Position numbers and translations under genes: made by a program | In this document: piece by piece, positions 9,615 to 18,161 of the stretch | Layout of the letters: the number at the start of each line of letters is the position of its first letter | Position numbering within the stretch: the stretch's first letter is position 1 | The notes under the pieces: generated by a model | Databases searched by the model: none | Seen by the model: only the letters and a program-made list of their open reading frames with translations | What the model was told of the DNA's origin: nothing | Assembly (NCBI RefSeq): GCF_018449515.1 | Contig: NZ_JAAVUQ010000007.1 | Coordinates: 124,001-188,000, forward strand | Length of the DNA: 64,000 bases | Direction of reading: 5' to 3' | DNA from: Caballeronia sp. dw_19 | Lineage (GTDB): Bacteria > Pseudomonadota > Gammaproteobacteria > Burkholderiales > Burkholderiaceae

Positions 9615-10141
9615 GGCTTCTATCGTCCTAGAGTAAATCGAGTATTCGGGTTCGTGTGTCTGGTCAGTTCTGGTTCGATCTCGCACCACGATAGGCGCAC
9701 GGCGCCTATTGGTTCCTGAACAATGCAAGCAGCCTGACTGAGCCTATTGCCAAATGGCCAAAGCTCAATACCGTAGATCCGCCAAGCCGTGACAGGAAGC
9801 CGTACGCGCCGGTTTGAGTCAACCGAGCCAAACATTTTACCAAACTATTTGCAAGGGTCGTGGCGGATGAGGGTCCGCTCTGCCAAATATCGGCAAATTC
9901 ACCGGCAAATCCGGCCCGTTTTCGCGGTTTTGGTGCGGGTTTTACGGTTCATCGATCACCGTGATGCCGCTCCGTTGCCGCCGCAGCCGGCGCATTTCCG
10001 AACGCGCGTGCGGCCCGTTGCAGTCCATTACGGCCCGGGTTGCATTGCCTGAGCGCATCGAAAGCATGCCGTACACGCATAAGGTTTGATTAATTCGGGC
10101 CGTGTCGCTAGATTTCAAGCAAATTCATAACTCGAGACATC
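9615..10141. other. Divergent intergenic region between tig and glycerate kinase
   Basis: 527 bases holding the promoters of the two divergent units. No gene, tRNA or strong hairpin was found. Short open frames here lack ribosome sites and recognisable products. Confidence 0.5.
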
Positions 10142-11311
10142 ATGCCGAACACTCAGCCCGCCGGTTTTTCCACCTCCCCCCGTTCTCCCGTTGTAGTCAT
10201 CGCCCCGGATTCTTTCAAGGGTTCGCTTAGCGCGGAACAGGTCGCCGACGCGATTGCGAGCGGTATCCGGCGCGCGCGCAGCGACGCCGTCATCCGCATC
10301 GTGCCGATGGCCGACGGCGGCGAAGGCACGCTCGACGCCATGCTCGCGGCGGGCGGCGAGCGGCGCCTGATCGACGTGCGAGGCGCGGCGGCAAAGCGCC
10401 GCGATGCCGCGACAGGTTTGCTGGCGGACGGCAGCGCGATCGTGGAAACAGCGGAAGTCGTGGGGATTACAGACCCCGACGGCATGGCCGTGCCGGTCAC
10501 CGAGCGCAGCACGCTCGGCATGGGCGAAGCGATCCGCACGCTGCTCGATCTCGGTGCGCGCAAGTTCTATGTGGCGCTGGGCGGCAGCAGCACGAACGAT
10601 GGCGGCGCGGGACTGCTGGTGGGCCTCGGCCTGAAACTCTTCGATGCAGACGGCAAATCGCTCGACCCGGTTCCTTCGCAGCTTGCGCGAATCGCGCGCA
10701 TCGACGCGACGGGGCTCGATCCGCGCGTGCGCGACGCCGAATTCACAGGTATGTCCGACGTGGATAATCCGCTCACCGGCGAGCATGGTGCGACGGCGAT
10801 TTTCGGGCCCCAAAAGGGCGTGACGCCCGACCAGATCGCCACGATCGATGCAGCGCTCGGCCATTTCGCCGATCTACTCGAACCGGCGCTGCAACGCACC
10901 GGGCGGGATAAACCCGGCGCCGGCGCGGCAGGCGGTCTCGGTTTTGCGCTGCATATGCTGGGCGCGCGCTTCGAGGCCGGCGCGGAAGTGGTCGCGCGAA
11001 AAGTGGGGCTGGATGCAGCGCTCGATGGCGCGGACTGGCTGATCACGGGTGAGGGACGCTCGGACGTCCAGACGCTGCACGGCAAGGCGCCATTTATCGC
11101 GTGTCAGCACGCTCGCGCGCACGGTGTGGAAGCGTCGCTGCTGTCCGGCGCTATCGATCCGGCGGCCCTGCCGCGTTTGTCCGAGCATTTCAGCGGGTGT
11201 TTTTCGCCTGCACCCGGGCCGATCACGCTGGAGGTCGCGATCCGTGACGCCGCCACGCTGCTGGCGAACGAAGCTGAACAACTTGCGCGGTTGAAGTTCG
11301 GTTCGAAATAA
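10142..11311 (+). CDS. Glycerate 2-kinase (GarK/GlxK family)
   Basis: 389 residues, the usual length of the family. It phosphorylates D-glycerate to 2-phosphoglycerate with ATP, joining glyoxylate/glucarate breakdown to glycolysis. Family marks: 'APDSFKGSLSA' near the N-terminus (about 21-31), 'PMADGGEGT' (about 56-64), 'GGSSTNDGGAG' (about 148-158) and 'GEGRSDVQT' (about 303-311). It stands alone on the plus strand; no hyi or glxR neighbours are present. A long hairpin follows the stop. The extra 15 or so residues before 'VVVIAPDSFKG' suggest that the start could be slightly further in. Confidence 0.93.
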   Translation: MPNTQPAGFSTSPRSPVVVIAPDSFKGSLSAEQVADAIASGIRRARSDAVIRIVPMADGGEGTLDAMLAAGGERRLIDVRGAAAKRRDAATGLLADGSAIVETAEVVGITDPDGMAVPVTERSTLGMGEAIRTLLDLGARKFYVALGGSSTNDGGAGLLVGLGLKLFDADGKSLDPVPSQLARIARIDATGLDPRVRDAEFTGMSDVDNPLTGEHGATAIFGPQKGVTPDQIATIDAALGHFADLLEPALQRTGRDKPGAGAAGGLGFALHMLGARFEAGAEVVARKVGLDAALDGADWLITGEGRSDVQTLHGKAPFIACQHARAHGVEASLLSGAIDPAALPRLSEHFSGCFSPAPGPITLEVAIRDAATLLANEAEQLARLKFGSK

Positions 11312-11325
11312 ATGCGTAATGCAAT

Positions 11326-11360
11326 GATCTAACAGCCAGCGACACGCTGGCCGTTAGATC
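11326..11360. terminator. Bidirectional hairpin between convergent genes
   Basis: Arms of 16 bases (GATCTAACAGCCAGCG and its near-complement, one mismatch) around a 3-base loop, located between the glycerate kinase stop and the PepSY gene stop. No long T tract, but the symmetry and site fit a two-way terminator. Confidence 0.7.
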
Positions 11361-11374
11361 GCTCACTGACTCGC

Positions 11375-12781
11375 TCATCGCGTGTCGGCAACTTTGCGAG
11401 GACTGAACAGCAAGCGGTCCGATATCCACACAATCAGCATCGTCAGGCCCATCATCGGGAAGACGATGCCGAGGGCAGTCAGACCGCCGACCCATGCGCG
11501 CATCGGCGGATGGAGTACTGGTCGGGACGGCGCGCCGATCACTCTGGCCGGCTTGCGTTTGCGCCACATCACAAAGCCGCTGATCGACATGGCCGCGAGT
11601 CCAAGCGAGATCGCCGACGAAAGAATCTGATTCGCCACGCCGAAATAGCGGCCCATGTGCAGCGACGTGCCGTACGAAATCCATTGCGCCACGCGCCCGT
11701 AATCGCGATACGCAATGTCCGAGAGAATCTGGCCGCTGTATCTATCGATGTGCAACGTGCGTTCGGCTTGAGGATCGGCGGGAAAGTACGACACCGTGTA
11801 CACGCCCTCGGCGGTTGTTGGCAACGCGATGTCGTAACCATCCCTGACGCCTGCTTGTGCCGCGAGTGCGATGACCTTGTCGAGCGGGATAGTGCCGTCC
11901 ATAGCATCGGCGGCGCTCTGCGGAACGTGCGTATCGCCCACTGCCCACGGCGTCTGCGGCAACGGCAGATCGTCCATCTTCATGCCGGCCATCGACGGAT
12001 CGGTCATGTTCATCGCGGGCTTTGCGGAATGCACATGCGCGCGGCCCCACGCCCCTTGCGGATAACCGAGCTGCGCGGAGGTCGCCAACGCCTTGAATTG
12101 CTTGCCCCATGTGCTCGACCACGGCAAGCCGCTAAGCACGAAAAACAACGCGCCGAGCGCAAGCCACGCACCGCCGACGGCATGCAATTCACGCCACCAA
12201 ACACGGCCTTTCGACGACGACAACCGCGGCACGAACCGGCCGCCCGCCTGACCCGCCTTCGGCCACCACAAGGCAATGCCGGTTCCGATCATCACCAGCG
12301 TCCAGCACGCCGCCAGTTCCATCAGGATCTCGCCCGTCTTTCCCAGCATCAATCCGCGATGCAGATTGCGAATCTGCTTCATCAAGCGGTTCTCGACGCT
12401 CAGCCTGCCCAGCACCTCACCCGTGTAGGGATTGAGATAAACGCTTTCGCTCGATCCCGATCGCAGCCGGAACACGAATTCCGCGCTGCGGCGAGGATCG
12501 GTATTGATGACAGCGGTGGTCGGCACGGCATCGCGTGGTTCGGCAATGGTCGCTTTCGCGAGCAACACCTGCTGGCTCAGACGCGGCTGGGTGCGAGCAT
12601 CGACGATCATCCGGTCGTGATACAGCAGCGGCTCGATCTGCGGCTGAAAGCAGTACAGCGTGCCGGTGATCGCGAGCACCAGCAGCAGCGGCATGACAAA
12701 CAAGCCAGCATAGAAATGCCAGCGCCATAACAGCCGATGCCGCGCGGCTACGCGAGCGTCGGAGAGAGAAGCAGATTGCAT
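11375..12781 (-). CDS. PepSY-associated inner-membrane protein (PiuB-like)
   Basis: 468 residues. The start at 12781 has AAGGA 8 bases upstream. An N-terminal helix with the family pattern 'RRLLWRWHFYAGLF' style ('LLWRWHFYAGLFVMPLL', about 15-40) is followed by a periplasmic PepSY segment, a second helix ('CWTLVMIGTGIALWWPK'), a third ('GGAWLALGALFFVLSGLPW'), another large periplasmic loop rich in Met/His, and a final helix near the C-terminus. Members of this family are encoded beside TonB receptors and are thought to reduce or release iron or copper taken up. It is last in the DUF2946-receptor-PepSY unit. Exact substrate is unknown. Confidence 0.85.
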   Translation of the reverse strand: MQSASLSDARVAARHRLLWRWHFYAGLFVMPLLLVLAITGTLYCFQPQIEPLLYHDRMIVDARTQPRLSQQVLLAKATIAEPRDAVPTTAVINTDPRRSAEFVFRLRSGSSESVYLNPYTGEVLGRLSVENRLMKQIRNLHRGLMLGKTGEILMELAACWTLVMIGTGIALWWPKAGQAGGRFVPRLSSSKGRVWWRELHAVGGAWLALGALFFVLSGLPWSSTWGKQFKALATSAQLGYPQGAWGRAHVHSAKPAMNMTDPSMAGMKMDDLPLPQTPWAVGDTHVPQSAADAMDGTIPLDKVIALAAQAGVRDGYDIALPTTAEGVYTVSYFPADPQAERTLHIDRYSGQILSDIAYRDYGRVAQWISYGTSLHMGRYFGVANQILSSAISLGLAAMSISGFVMWRKRKPARVIGAPSRPVLHPPMRAWVGGLTALGIVFPMMGLTMLIVWISDRLLFSPRKVADTR

Positions 12782-12834
12782 GTGAGGTGTCCTTCTATAA
12801 GTTGACTGCAGACCCAAGGGACTCGAAACGATCG

Positions 12835-15249
12835 TCAGATCCCGATGCGGCCTTCGACATAAACCGTCCGCCCCGCGTACGGATGGAACACGTAGTAACG
12901 GTGATCGAAGAGGTTATCCACGCCGATGCCGAGCTCGGTTCGCTTCGTCGGACGGAAGGTGAATTTGGCGTCGACGACCGTGTACGTGCTCGTGCCGCCG
13001 TAGGTGTTCGGGTTCGTATCGGTGTTGGTGAGCGTGTTGTATTCGCGGCCCGAATAACGCGCCGCGACCGTGACGGCGCTCTGGCTGGTCGCGCGCCAGG
13101 TGGCGGCCACGTTCGCGCGCCACAACGGAATGCGATAGAAGTACTTGCCCACTGACGCCGGATTGCCGCTGTTCGCGATGATCTTCGATTGCGTGTACGC
13201 CAGCCCCGCCGTCAGGTCCAGGCCGCGAATCAAGACGTCCTGCCCTTCGTAGCTGGTTTCCACTCCGCGCGAACGCACCTTGTCGATATTCTGAAAATTC
13301 GTGATGTTCGGAATCACGGTGGTGTTGGTCTGGCTGAACAGCGTGTTTTTCACATCGTCCTGGAACAGCGTGAAGCGATACACGCCATTTCCGTGTTGCC
13401 ACTCGGCCGTCAGTTCCTTCGATAGATCGTCTTCAGGCTTCAGGTTCGGGTTGTTATTTATGATCGACAAACCCGTGATCTGCCCTTGAAACAACTCGCC
13501 GACGGTTGGGAAGCGGTACGCCCGTCCTATCGATGCGCGCAGCAACAGGTCTTGGGTGACATCGAAGGACAGTGAGGCTTTTGGTGACCAATGGCTCTGG
13601 CTGACTTCCGCGTAATTCAGCGAGGTCGCGCCAACCGCTCGCGTGCCGTCGTACGCGTTCCAGTTCTCGTAGCGCGCGCCGTAGGTGAATTTCCAGCGCG
13701 GCAGGAACCGCCACGCGTCTTGCGCGTACACGGCTTGCGTCTCGGTGCGCCCGCCGAACGCATTAGCAAACGAGGTCCCACCGCCGTCGCGCCAGGCCGG
13801 GGTGTTGTAGGTTTCGTTATCGAGGAAATAGTTGTCGTAGTGATAGCCGAACGACAGCCAGTGCGCCCCCAGACCGGTGGTTGGCTTGGCTGGCGTCCAC
13901 GTCGTACGCAGGTCGAGCGTTTTCCAGCCGGTGCCGTCGCCGAATGCGATCGTGCCTGCGCCGTTGCCCGGTACGCCTGAGTTCGCGGTGCGCGCAATGC
14001 TCTGCGTGATATCGAAATACGACGCTATGGCTTCGGCGTTCCAGCCGGATGCGTTGCGCGTTTTCAGCGACAACCCGTACAGGAAGTTCTCGCTTGCGCC
14101 TTGGCTCGGCGCAAACGTGGCGGCCGGCACGTTGTATTCGTAGCCGCCAATGTTCACGAGACCGCTATAGACGGGATTGCCGGCGGCATCGCGGAGAAAT
14201 GATTGGGTGTCGCTGTTGTATTTCTGATGCCAGTAACCGAGCGTGAAACCCGCTTGCAAAGTGGGCGTGAGGTCATACGCGAGCTTCAGCTTGAACTGGT
14301 CCTGGAATGTCCGCTCAATCCCCTCCGCCGTCACGCCCAGCACCGCCGTGCGGTTGTTGTTTTGGTCGTTGTAGAAATACGCGCCGGTCACCGGCTGATC
14401 AGTCGCCTTCGCCGGTGTCGCCGACGCCGCCAGCGTCGCGAATTGCAGCGGCTGGCCCGTGTTTTCCAGATGATCGACGCCGATCAGCCATGACAGGTTG
14501 CCGTTCTTGTCGCCTATGGTCGCCGACGAATTCGTGCCGTTGAAACTTCGATTCACGCCGAACAAATTGAAGTGCTGGCTGAACGCCTGGACGTGGGCAT
14601 CGGCTTCGAATTTCTGCGGCATGCGCGTGGTGATGGCTACCATCGCGCCGATCGAATTGCCGGGATACAGCGCCGAATACGGGCCATAGATCACGTCGGT
14701 GCGCTCGATGTCGTCGGCGAAAACCATCGACCAGCGCGGTGCGAACGTGAACGTATTGCCGAGGAAATTGCTGAGCAGCAGGCCATCGGCGTACACCAGC
14801 CCGCGCGCCGTTTGCGCATTGCTCGTGCCGCGCACGGCGATAGGCGAATTCACATCGCCGATAAACCGCTTGCGCACCGCCATGTTCGGCACGTACTTCA
14901 GCACGTCTTCGGGCGTGACCACGTTCCAGTATTGCGACTGATCGGCGGTGACGGTTGCGGTCGTGGCGGGAAGATTCGGATCGAGCGGCGAGCGCGCCGA
15001 TGAACCCGCGGTGCTGGTGACGACGACCGGGGCGAGCTGGACGGCGTCGGCGTCGCGGTTGTCGGGCGTGCTTTCCGAGGTAGTCGCGGCGGGAGCAGCA
15101 AGCACGAAGGCCGGCGCCATGAGGGAAAGCGGTAAGCAGGCATAGCGTTGGAATGCGGAACCATGAAACTGATGAAACATGAACGCGCGCGAGCGCACGG
15201 CGGCACGGCAACCTGACGGCTGCCGTGCTCGCTTGAGGAGCTTGAGCAT
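12835..15249 (-). CDS. TonB-dependent outer-membrane receptor
   Basis: 804 residues from the start at 15249, which has AGGA upstream; 15291 and 15180 are alternative starts. A long signal sequence ends near 'FVLAAPAA'. A plug domain follows (about 75-215) with 'TPEDVLKYVPNMAVRKRF', 'SPIAVRGTSN' and 'IERTDVIYGPYSALYPGN', then a 22-strand barrel ending in the C-terminal motif 'YYVFHPYAGRTVYVEGRIGI'. It imports a metal complex through the outer membrane, driven by TonB. The neighbours (DUF2946, PepSY) favour iron or copper, but the ligand cannot be read from the sequence. Confidence 0.93.
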   Translation of the reverse strand: MLKLLKRARQPSGCRAAVRSRAFMFHQFHGSAFQRYACLPLSLMAPAFVLAAPAATTSESTPDNRDADAVQLAPVVVTSTAGSSARSPLDPNLPATTATVTADQSQYWNVVTPEDVLKYVPNMAVRKRFIGDVNSPIAVRGTSNAQTARGLVYADGLLLSNFLGNTFTFAPRWSMVFADDIERTDVIYGPYSALYPGNSIGAMVAITTRMPQKFEADAHVQAFSQHFNLFGVNRSFNGTNSSATIGDKNGNLSWLIGVDHLENTGQPLQFATLAASATPAKATDQPVTGAYFYNDQNNNRTAVLGVTAEGIERTFQDQFKLKLAYDLTPTLQAGFTLGYWHQKYNSDTQSFLRDAAGNPVYSGLVNIGGYEYNVPAATFAPSQGASENFLYGLSLKTRNASGWNAEAIASYFDITQSIARTANSGVPGNGAGTIAFGDGTGWKTLDLRTTWTPAKPTTGLGAHWLSFGYHYDNYFLDNETYNTPAWRDGGGTSFANAFGGRTETQAVYAQDAWRFLPRWKFTYGARYENWNAYDGTRAVGATSLNYAEVSQSHWSPKASLSFDVTQDLLLRASIGRAYRFPTVGELFQGQITGLSIINNNPNLKPEDDLSKELTAEWQHGNGVYRFTLFQDDVKNTLFSQTNTTVIPNITNFQNIDKVRSRGVETSYEGQDVLIRGLDLTAGLAYTQSKIIANSGNPASVGKYFYRIPLWRANVAATWRATSQSAVTVAARYSGREYNTLTNTDTNPNTYGGTSTYTVVDAKFTFRPTKRTELGIGVDNLFDHRYYVFHPYAGRTVYVEGRIGI

Positions 15250-15352
15250 CGAAGAAAATCCTGAATAAGTGAACGCAGACCATCCGGCCACACGCGCTTA
15301 AACGGCGCGCGTAGCCACGACAAACAGCCAGGACGATCCATACGGACGAACT

Positions 15353-15775
15353 TCAGGAAACGATGGGCGGCGCGCGCGGAGACGCGGCGTTGAACGACTT
15401 GACGTGAACGACTTGCGCAACCGGCACGGCAGCGAGGCGCGTAACGCGTTCGACCCGCACCAACGCGGCAGGCGGCGCCGATGCCAGCGGCACGTTGTGT
15501 GCGAGCAAGCCGCAATACGAACAGGCGTCGAACGAATCGGCGCCGGCCATGTGATGACCGGCTTGTTCGTTACTCTGAACCACCACATGCGGCGTGGAAG
15601 GTAGCGCGGATGAAACGATCTGCGCGAGGGCATCGGCGGAACAGATCGCTGCTTGCGGATCGACACCCTGGTGACGCGACGCCAGCGTCTGGCTAATCAC
15701 CGGCGCGACAATAGCCAGCCACATGGCTGCCATGCCGAGCCATGCAACGAGGCGATTGCGCGAAGTGCGATTCAT
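15353..15775 (-). CDS. DUF2946 family protein
   Basis: 140 residues from the ATG at 15775; a much longer frame extends upstream to 15976, but the first 67 residues look unlike the family. A hydrophobic N-terminal segment ('LVAWLGMAAMWLAIVAPV') acts as signal or anchor. The family motif 'CSYCGLLAH' appears in the second half, with nearby His ('GHHMAG'). DUF2946 genes are often next to TonB-dependent copper or iron receptors; this one is the first of such a unit, about 100 bases before the receptor. The Cys-x-x-Cys plus His content would suit metal binding, an inference. Confidence 0.82.
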   Translation of the reverse strand: MNRTSRNRLVAWLGMAAMWLAIVAPVISQTLASRHQGVDPQAAICSADALAQIVSSALPSTPHVVVQSNEQAGHHMAGADSFDACSYCGLLAHNVPLASAPPAALVRVERVTRLAAVPVAQVVHVKSFNAASPRAPPIVS

Positions 15776-16156
15776 CAGGGTAAGTTCAGCCGCGGAGGGG
15801 CAAACGAGAATGAGTGGCGATTGTAAGCACGTCGTTCGTGCGACGCAATGTGGTTCGGGGGTTTCCAGGTTTATCGGCAGCGGGATGGTCGATGTTTCGG
15901 TGTCGTCCGCATCGGGTTGGGTTCTGCCCGCACTCCCCCGTGAGTCCCTCAGTTTGCATATTGCGCATGGAGACATTGGGCATCGATTCGGTTAGAATGC
16001 CGAGCTTGGCGCGACGCACGCACCTGCGTCGCCGGGAAATCCGCTTTCCCGAGGTCGATCAAGCGCGGTAGGTGGTACGAGGTGGTTGGGCATGGATTGC
16101 ACGTTTCCCCTGCCTTCCGAACTCCCGAACCCGCTTTAAACTAGCCGCACAAACGC
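15776..16156. other. Intergenic region upstream of DUF2946 and tRNA-Leu
   Basis: 381 bases holding the divergent promoters of the metal-uptake unit (minus) and of tRNA-Leu (plus). No gene seen. A half-site GAGAATGA near 15808 recalls a Fur box but the full palindrome is not there. Confidence 0.45.
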
Positions 16157-16243
16157 GCGTGAGTGGCGAAATTGGTAGACGCACCAGGTTTAGGTCCTGA
16201 CGGCAGCAATGTCGTGTCGGTTCGAGTCCGACCTCACGCACCA
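16157..16243 (+). tRNA. tRNA-Leu (anticodon UAG)
   Basis: 87 bases including CCA; a class II tRNA with a long variable arm. Acceptor stem GCGTGAG pairs with CTCACGC; 'GGCGAAATTGGTAGACGC' is the typical Leu D arm; anticodon loop TTTAGGT gives TAG; T arm 'GTCGGTTCGAGTCCGAC'. Closed by a perfect terminator hairpin. Confidence 0.97.
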
Positions 16244-16252
16244 AGCTGAAAA

Positions 16253-16284
16253 CGAAGCCTCGCAGTGAAAACCGCGAGGCTTCG
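16253..16284 (+). terminator. Terminator of tRNA-Leu, possibly bidirectional
   Basis: Perfect 11-base stem CGAAGCCTCGC / GCGAGGCTTCG around a 10-base loop, 9 bases after the tRNA. It lies between the tRNA and the convergent clpP paralogue and may serve both. Confidence 0.82.
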
Positions 16285-16336
16285 TCATTTGCGCGGCTGG
16301 TTTTTGGGCCGATGCAGCCCGGCGCTTCTGTCCAGT

Positions 16337-16939
16337 TCAGGCAGCGCGCTGAGTCAGCACTTCATCGATCAACCCATAATCCCGCGCCTGATCCGCCGAC
16401 ATGAAATTATCGCGGTCGGTGTCAACTGCAATCTGCTCCACGCTCTTCCCCGTGCGCTCCGCCGTGATCTCGTTCAGGCGCCGGCGCGAATACAGTACCT
16501 CTTCGGCCTGGATGGCAATATCGGCGGCTGTGCCCTGCGAGCCGCCCGAAGGCTGGTGGATCATGATGCGCGCGTTGGGTAGCGCAAATCGTTTGCCCTT
16601 CGCGCCCGCGGTCAGCAGGAACGTGCCCATGCTCGCGGCGAATCCAGTGCAAAGCGTCGAGACATCCGGCCGGATGAACTGCATGGTGTCGAAAATCGCC
16701 ATGCCGTCGTAGACCGAACCGCCCGGCGAATTGATGTACAACGCGATGTCCTTCTCCGGGTTGTCCGCTTCGAGAAACAGCAGTTGCGCGACGACGAGGC
16801 TCGCCGTCTGGTCCGTCACCGGCCCGACCAGGAAAATGATGCGTTCGCGCAGCAGCCGCGAATAGACGTCGTACGCGCGCTCGCCGCGTCCGGAGTGTTC
16901 AATGACGGTCGGCACGAGGCCAAGGCTGTGGGGATTCAT
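16337..16939 (-). CDS. Second ClpP protease subunit (paralogue)
   Basis: 200 residues; begins '[24 protein letters not shown]', shorter at the N-terminus than the primary ClpP. The catalytic triad is intact: S103 ('FAASMGTF'), H128 ('MIHQPSGG') and D177 ('DTDRDNF'). It should therefore be an active serine peptidase subunit, perhaps forming homo- or mixed heptamers with the clpX-linked ClpP. No ATPase gene is adjacent; its nearest neighbour upstream is a divergent ECF sigma factor. AAAGGA precedes the ATG, at a rather long spacing. Confidence 0.93.
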   Translation of the reverse strand: MNPHSLGLVPTVIEHSGRGERAYDVYSRLLRERIIFLVGPVTDQTASLVVAQLLFLEADNPEKDIALYINSPGGSVYDGMAIFDTMQFIRPDVSTLCTGFAASMGTFLLTAGAKGKRFALPNARIMIHQPSGGSQGTAADIAIQAEEVLYSRRRLNEITAERTGKSVEQIAVDTDRDNFMSADQARDYGLIDEVLTQRAA

Positions 16940-17116
16940 ATCGTTGCGGTCCTTTGTTTTTGCTCACTGCGGATGCCTTCAGCCGATATGACGCACAAGG
17001 CCGTCCATGCGTGACGCCCGTTCACGCGATATATTTTTGTCGATGGCTGTCACATTCACGTGGCGCCAGCCGTCAGGCCGATACAGAGTGAAAGCACGTA
17101 ATCGAGGGGAATCCGC

Positions 17117-17905
17117 ATGACTGGTGATAGGGATATCGATCGCGACACGGCGCAACTCGCCCTCTTCGAGGCGTCGCGCGCGCGGCTGTTTTCGCTGGCT
17201 TACCGGATTCTCGGCGTGCGCGCGGACGCCGAGGACGTCGTCCAGGACACGTTCGTGAAATGGCATCTGCATCAGCGCACGACGGGTGCCGTGGGACGCA
17301 ATGCGCTGGACACGCCCGCGGCGTGGCTCGCGACTGTCGCAAAACGGACGGCCATCGACCGTTTGCGGCGCCTGAAACATGAAGCACCGTTGCCGGGCGG
17401 TATCGATAATCTCGACGGTTTCGATTCCATCGATCACGCTCCGTCGGCCCAGACACTCGCGGAACAGGCATCGGATTTATCGTACGGAATGCGCCGCGTG
17501 CTCCATCGGCTTTCGGCGGAAGAACGGGCGGCGTTCCTGCTGCGCGAAGCGTTCGAAGCGGACTACGCGAGTATCGCGAAGATCCTTAACCGGAGTGCCG
17601 CGCATTGCCGGCAAATGGTGCATCGTGCGAAAGACCGGGTGCGCGACGATCGGAAAAACAACGAGGCAACGCATACGGCCCGTCGCGAGGACGCAATCGA
17701 GCCATTACTCGATGCCATCGCGCGTCAGGACGTCAGCGCGCTGGTCGCGCTGACGCTTGCCACGGCGTCGGGGTTTGCTCCAGTCGTTCCAGTCTCCGCG
17801 ACAGCAATTGCCGAGCAGCAGGCGGCCGTGCTGACGCACGCGTTGATCGCACGACTGCGGATCGGGCGCATCGAGTTGCGCGCATCCTCTCTTGTGACCG
17901 TCTGA
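17117..17905 (+). CDS. ECF-type sigma factor with C-terminal extension
   Basis: 262 residues. Sigma-2 (about 18-85) contains 'LFSLAYRILGVRADAEDVVQDTFVKW'-type helices; sigma-4 (about 125-180) has 'LSAEERAAFLLREAFEADYASIAKIL' with a helix-turn-helix. It lacks an adjacent anti-sigma gene. After sigma-4 come about 80 residues starting 'IEPLLDAIARQDVSALVALT', reminiscent of the SnoaL-like domain that acts as a built-in regulator in SigJ/ECF41-type sigma factors, but shorter than a full domain. GAGGGG lies at good spacing before the ATG at 17117. Targets are unknown; clpP paralogue is transcribed divergently. Confidence 0.88.
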   Translation: MTGDRDIDRDTAQLALFEASRARLFSLAYRILGVRADAEDVVQDTFVKWHLHQRTTGAVGRNALDTPAAWLATVAKRTAIDRLRRLKHEAPLPGGIDNLDGFDSIDHAPSAQTLAEQASDLSYGMRRVLHRLSAEERAAFLLREAFEADYASIAKILNRSAAHCRQMVHRAKDRVRDDRKNNEATHTARREDAIEPLLDAIARQDVSALVALTLATASGFAPVVPVSATAIAEQQAAVLTHALIARLRIGRIELRASSLVTV

Positions 17906-18056
17906 CACCTTCGTGCGGCGGCCGCGGTTCAGCAGCGGGGAAAAACCCGCACGACCCCGCCAGCCAAGCCACAAACGAATTCTTTCACTTGAGGCGTCTC
18001 GTGTATCCTGAAAACCGGTGTCTGGAGAGTCCAGCCACCTCGATCAAGGATCCACA

Positions 18057-18161
18057 ATGGCTTTCAACAATCAGGCCGCGACAGTCGCGGTAGGGTCGCG
18101 GAGCATGATAACCAGCGGCCTCCTGCCTGTTGGTTTTCGCTTGCACGGGGCAATCAGGTGA
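18057..18161 (+). CDS. 34-residue ORF coupled to transglutaminase gene
   Basis: ATG at 18057 is preceded by AAGGA at about 7 bases, a better Shine-Dalgarno than that of the following gene. It encodes 34 residues (begins 'MAFNNQAATVAVGSRSM', ends 'FRLHGAIR') and its TGA overlaps the GTG start of the transglutaminase gene (GTGA). That overlap suggests that translation of this small ORF drives the next gene. No known domain. It could be a leader peptide or a small protein; it could also be chance. Confidence 0.5.
   Translation: MAFNNQAATVAVGSRSMITSGLLPVGFRLHGAIR

Noticed and set aside
8070..9719. 549-codon plus-strand open frame opposite tig
   Set aside because: Antisense to trigger factor, no ribosome site or recognisable motif.
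15803..15825. Fur box upstream of the DUF2946 gene
   Set aside because: Only one half (GAGAATGA) resembles the consensus; overall match is about half of the positions.
15776..15976. 67-residue N-terminal extension of the DUF2946 protein
   Set aside because: Residues before 15775 are not family-like and would place the hydrophobic signal segment internally.
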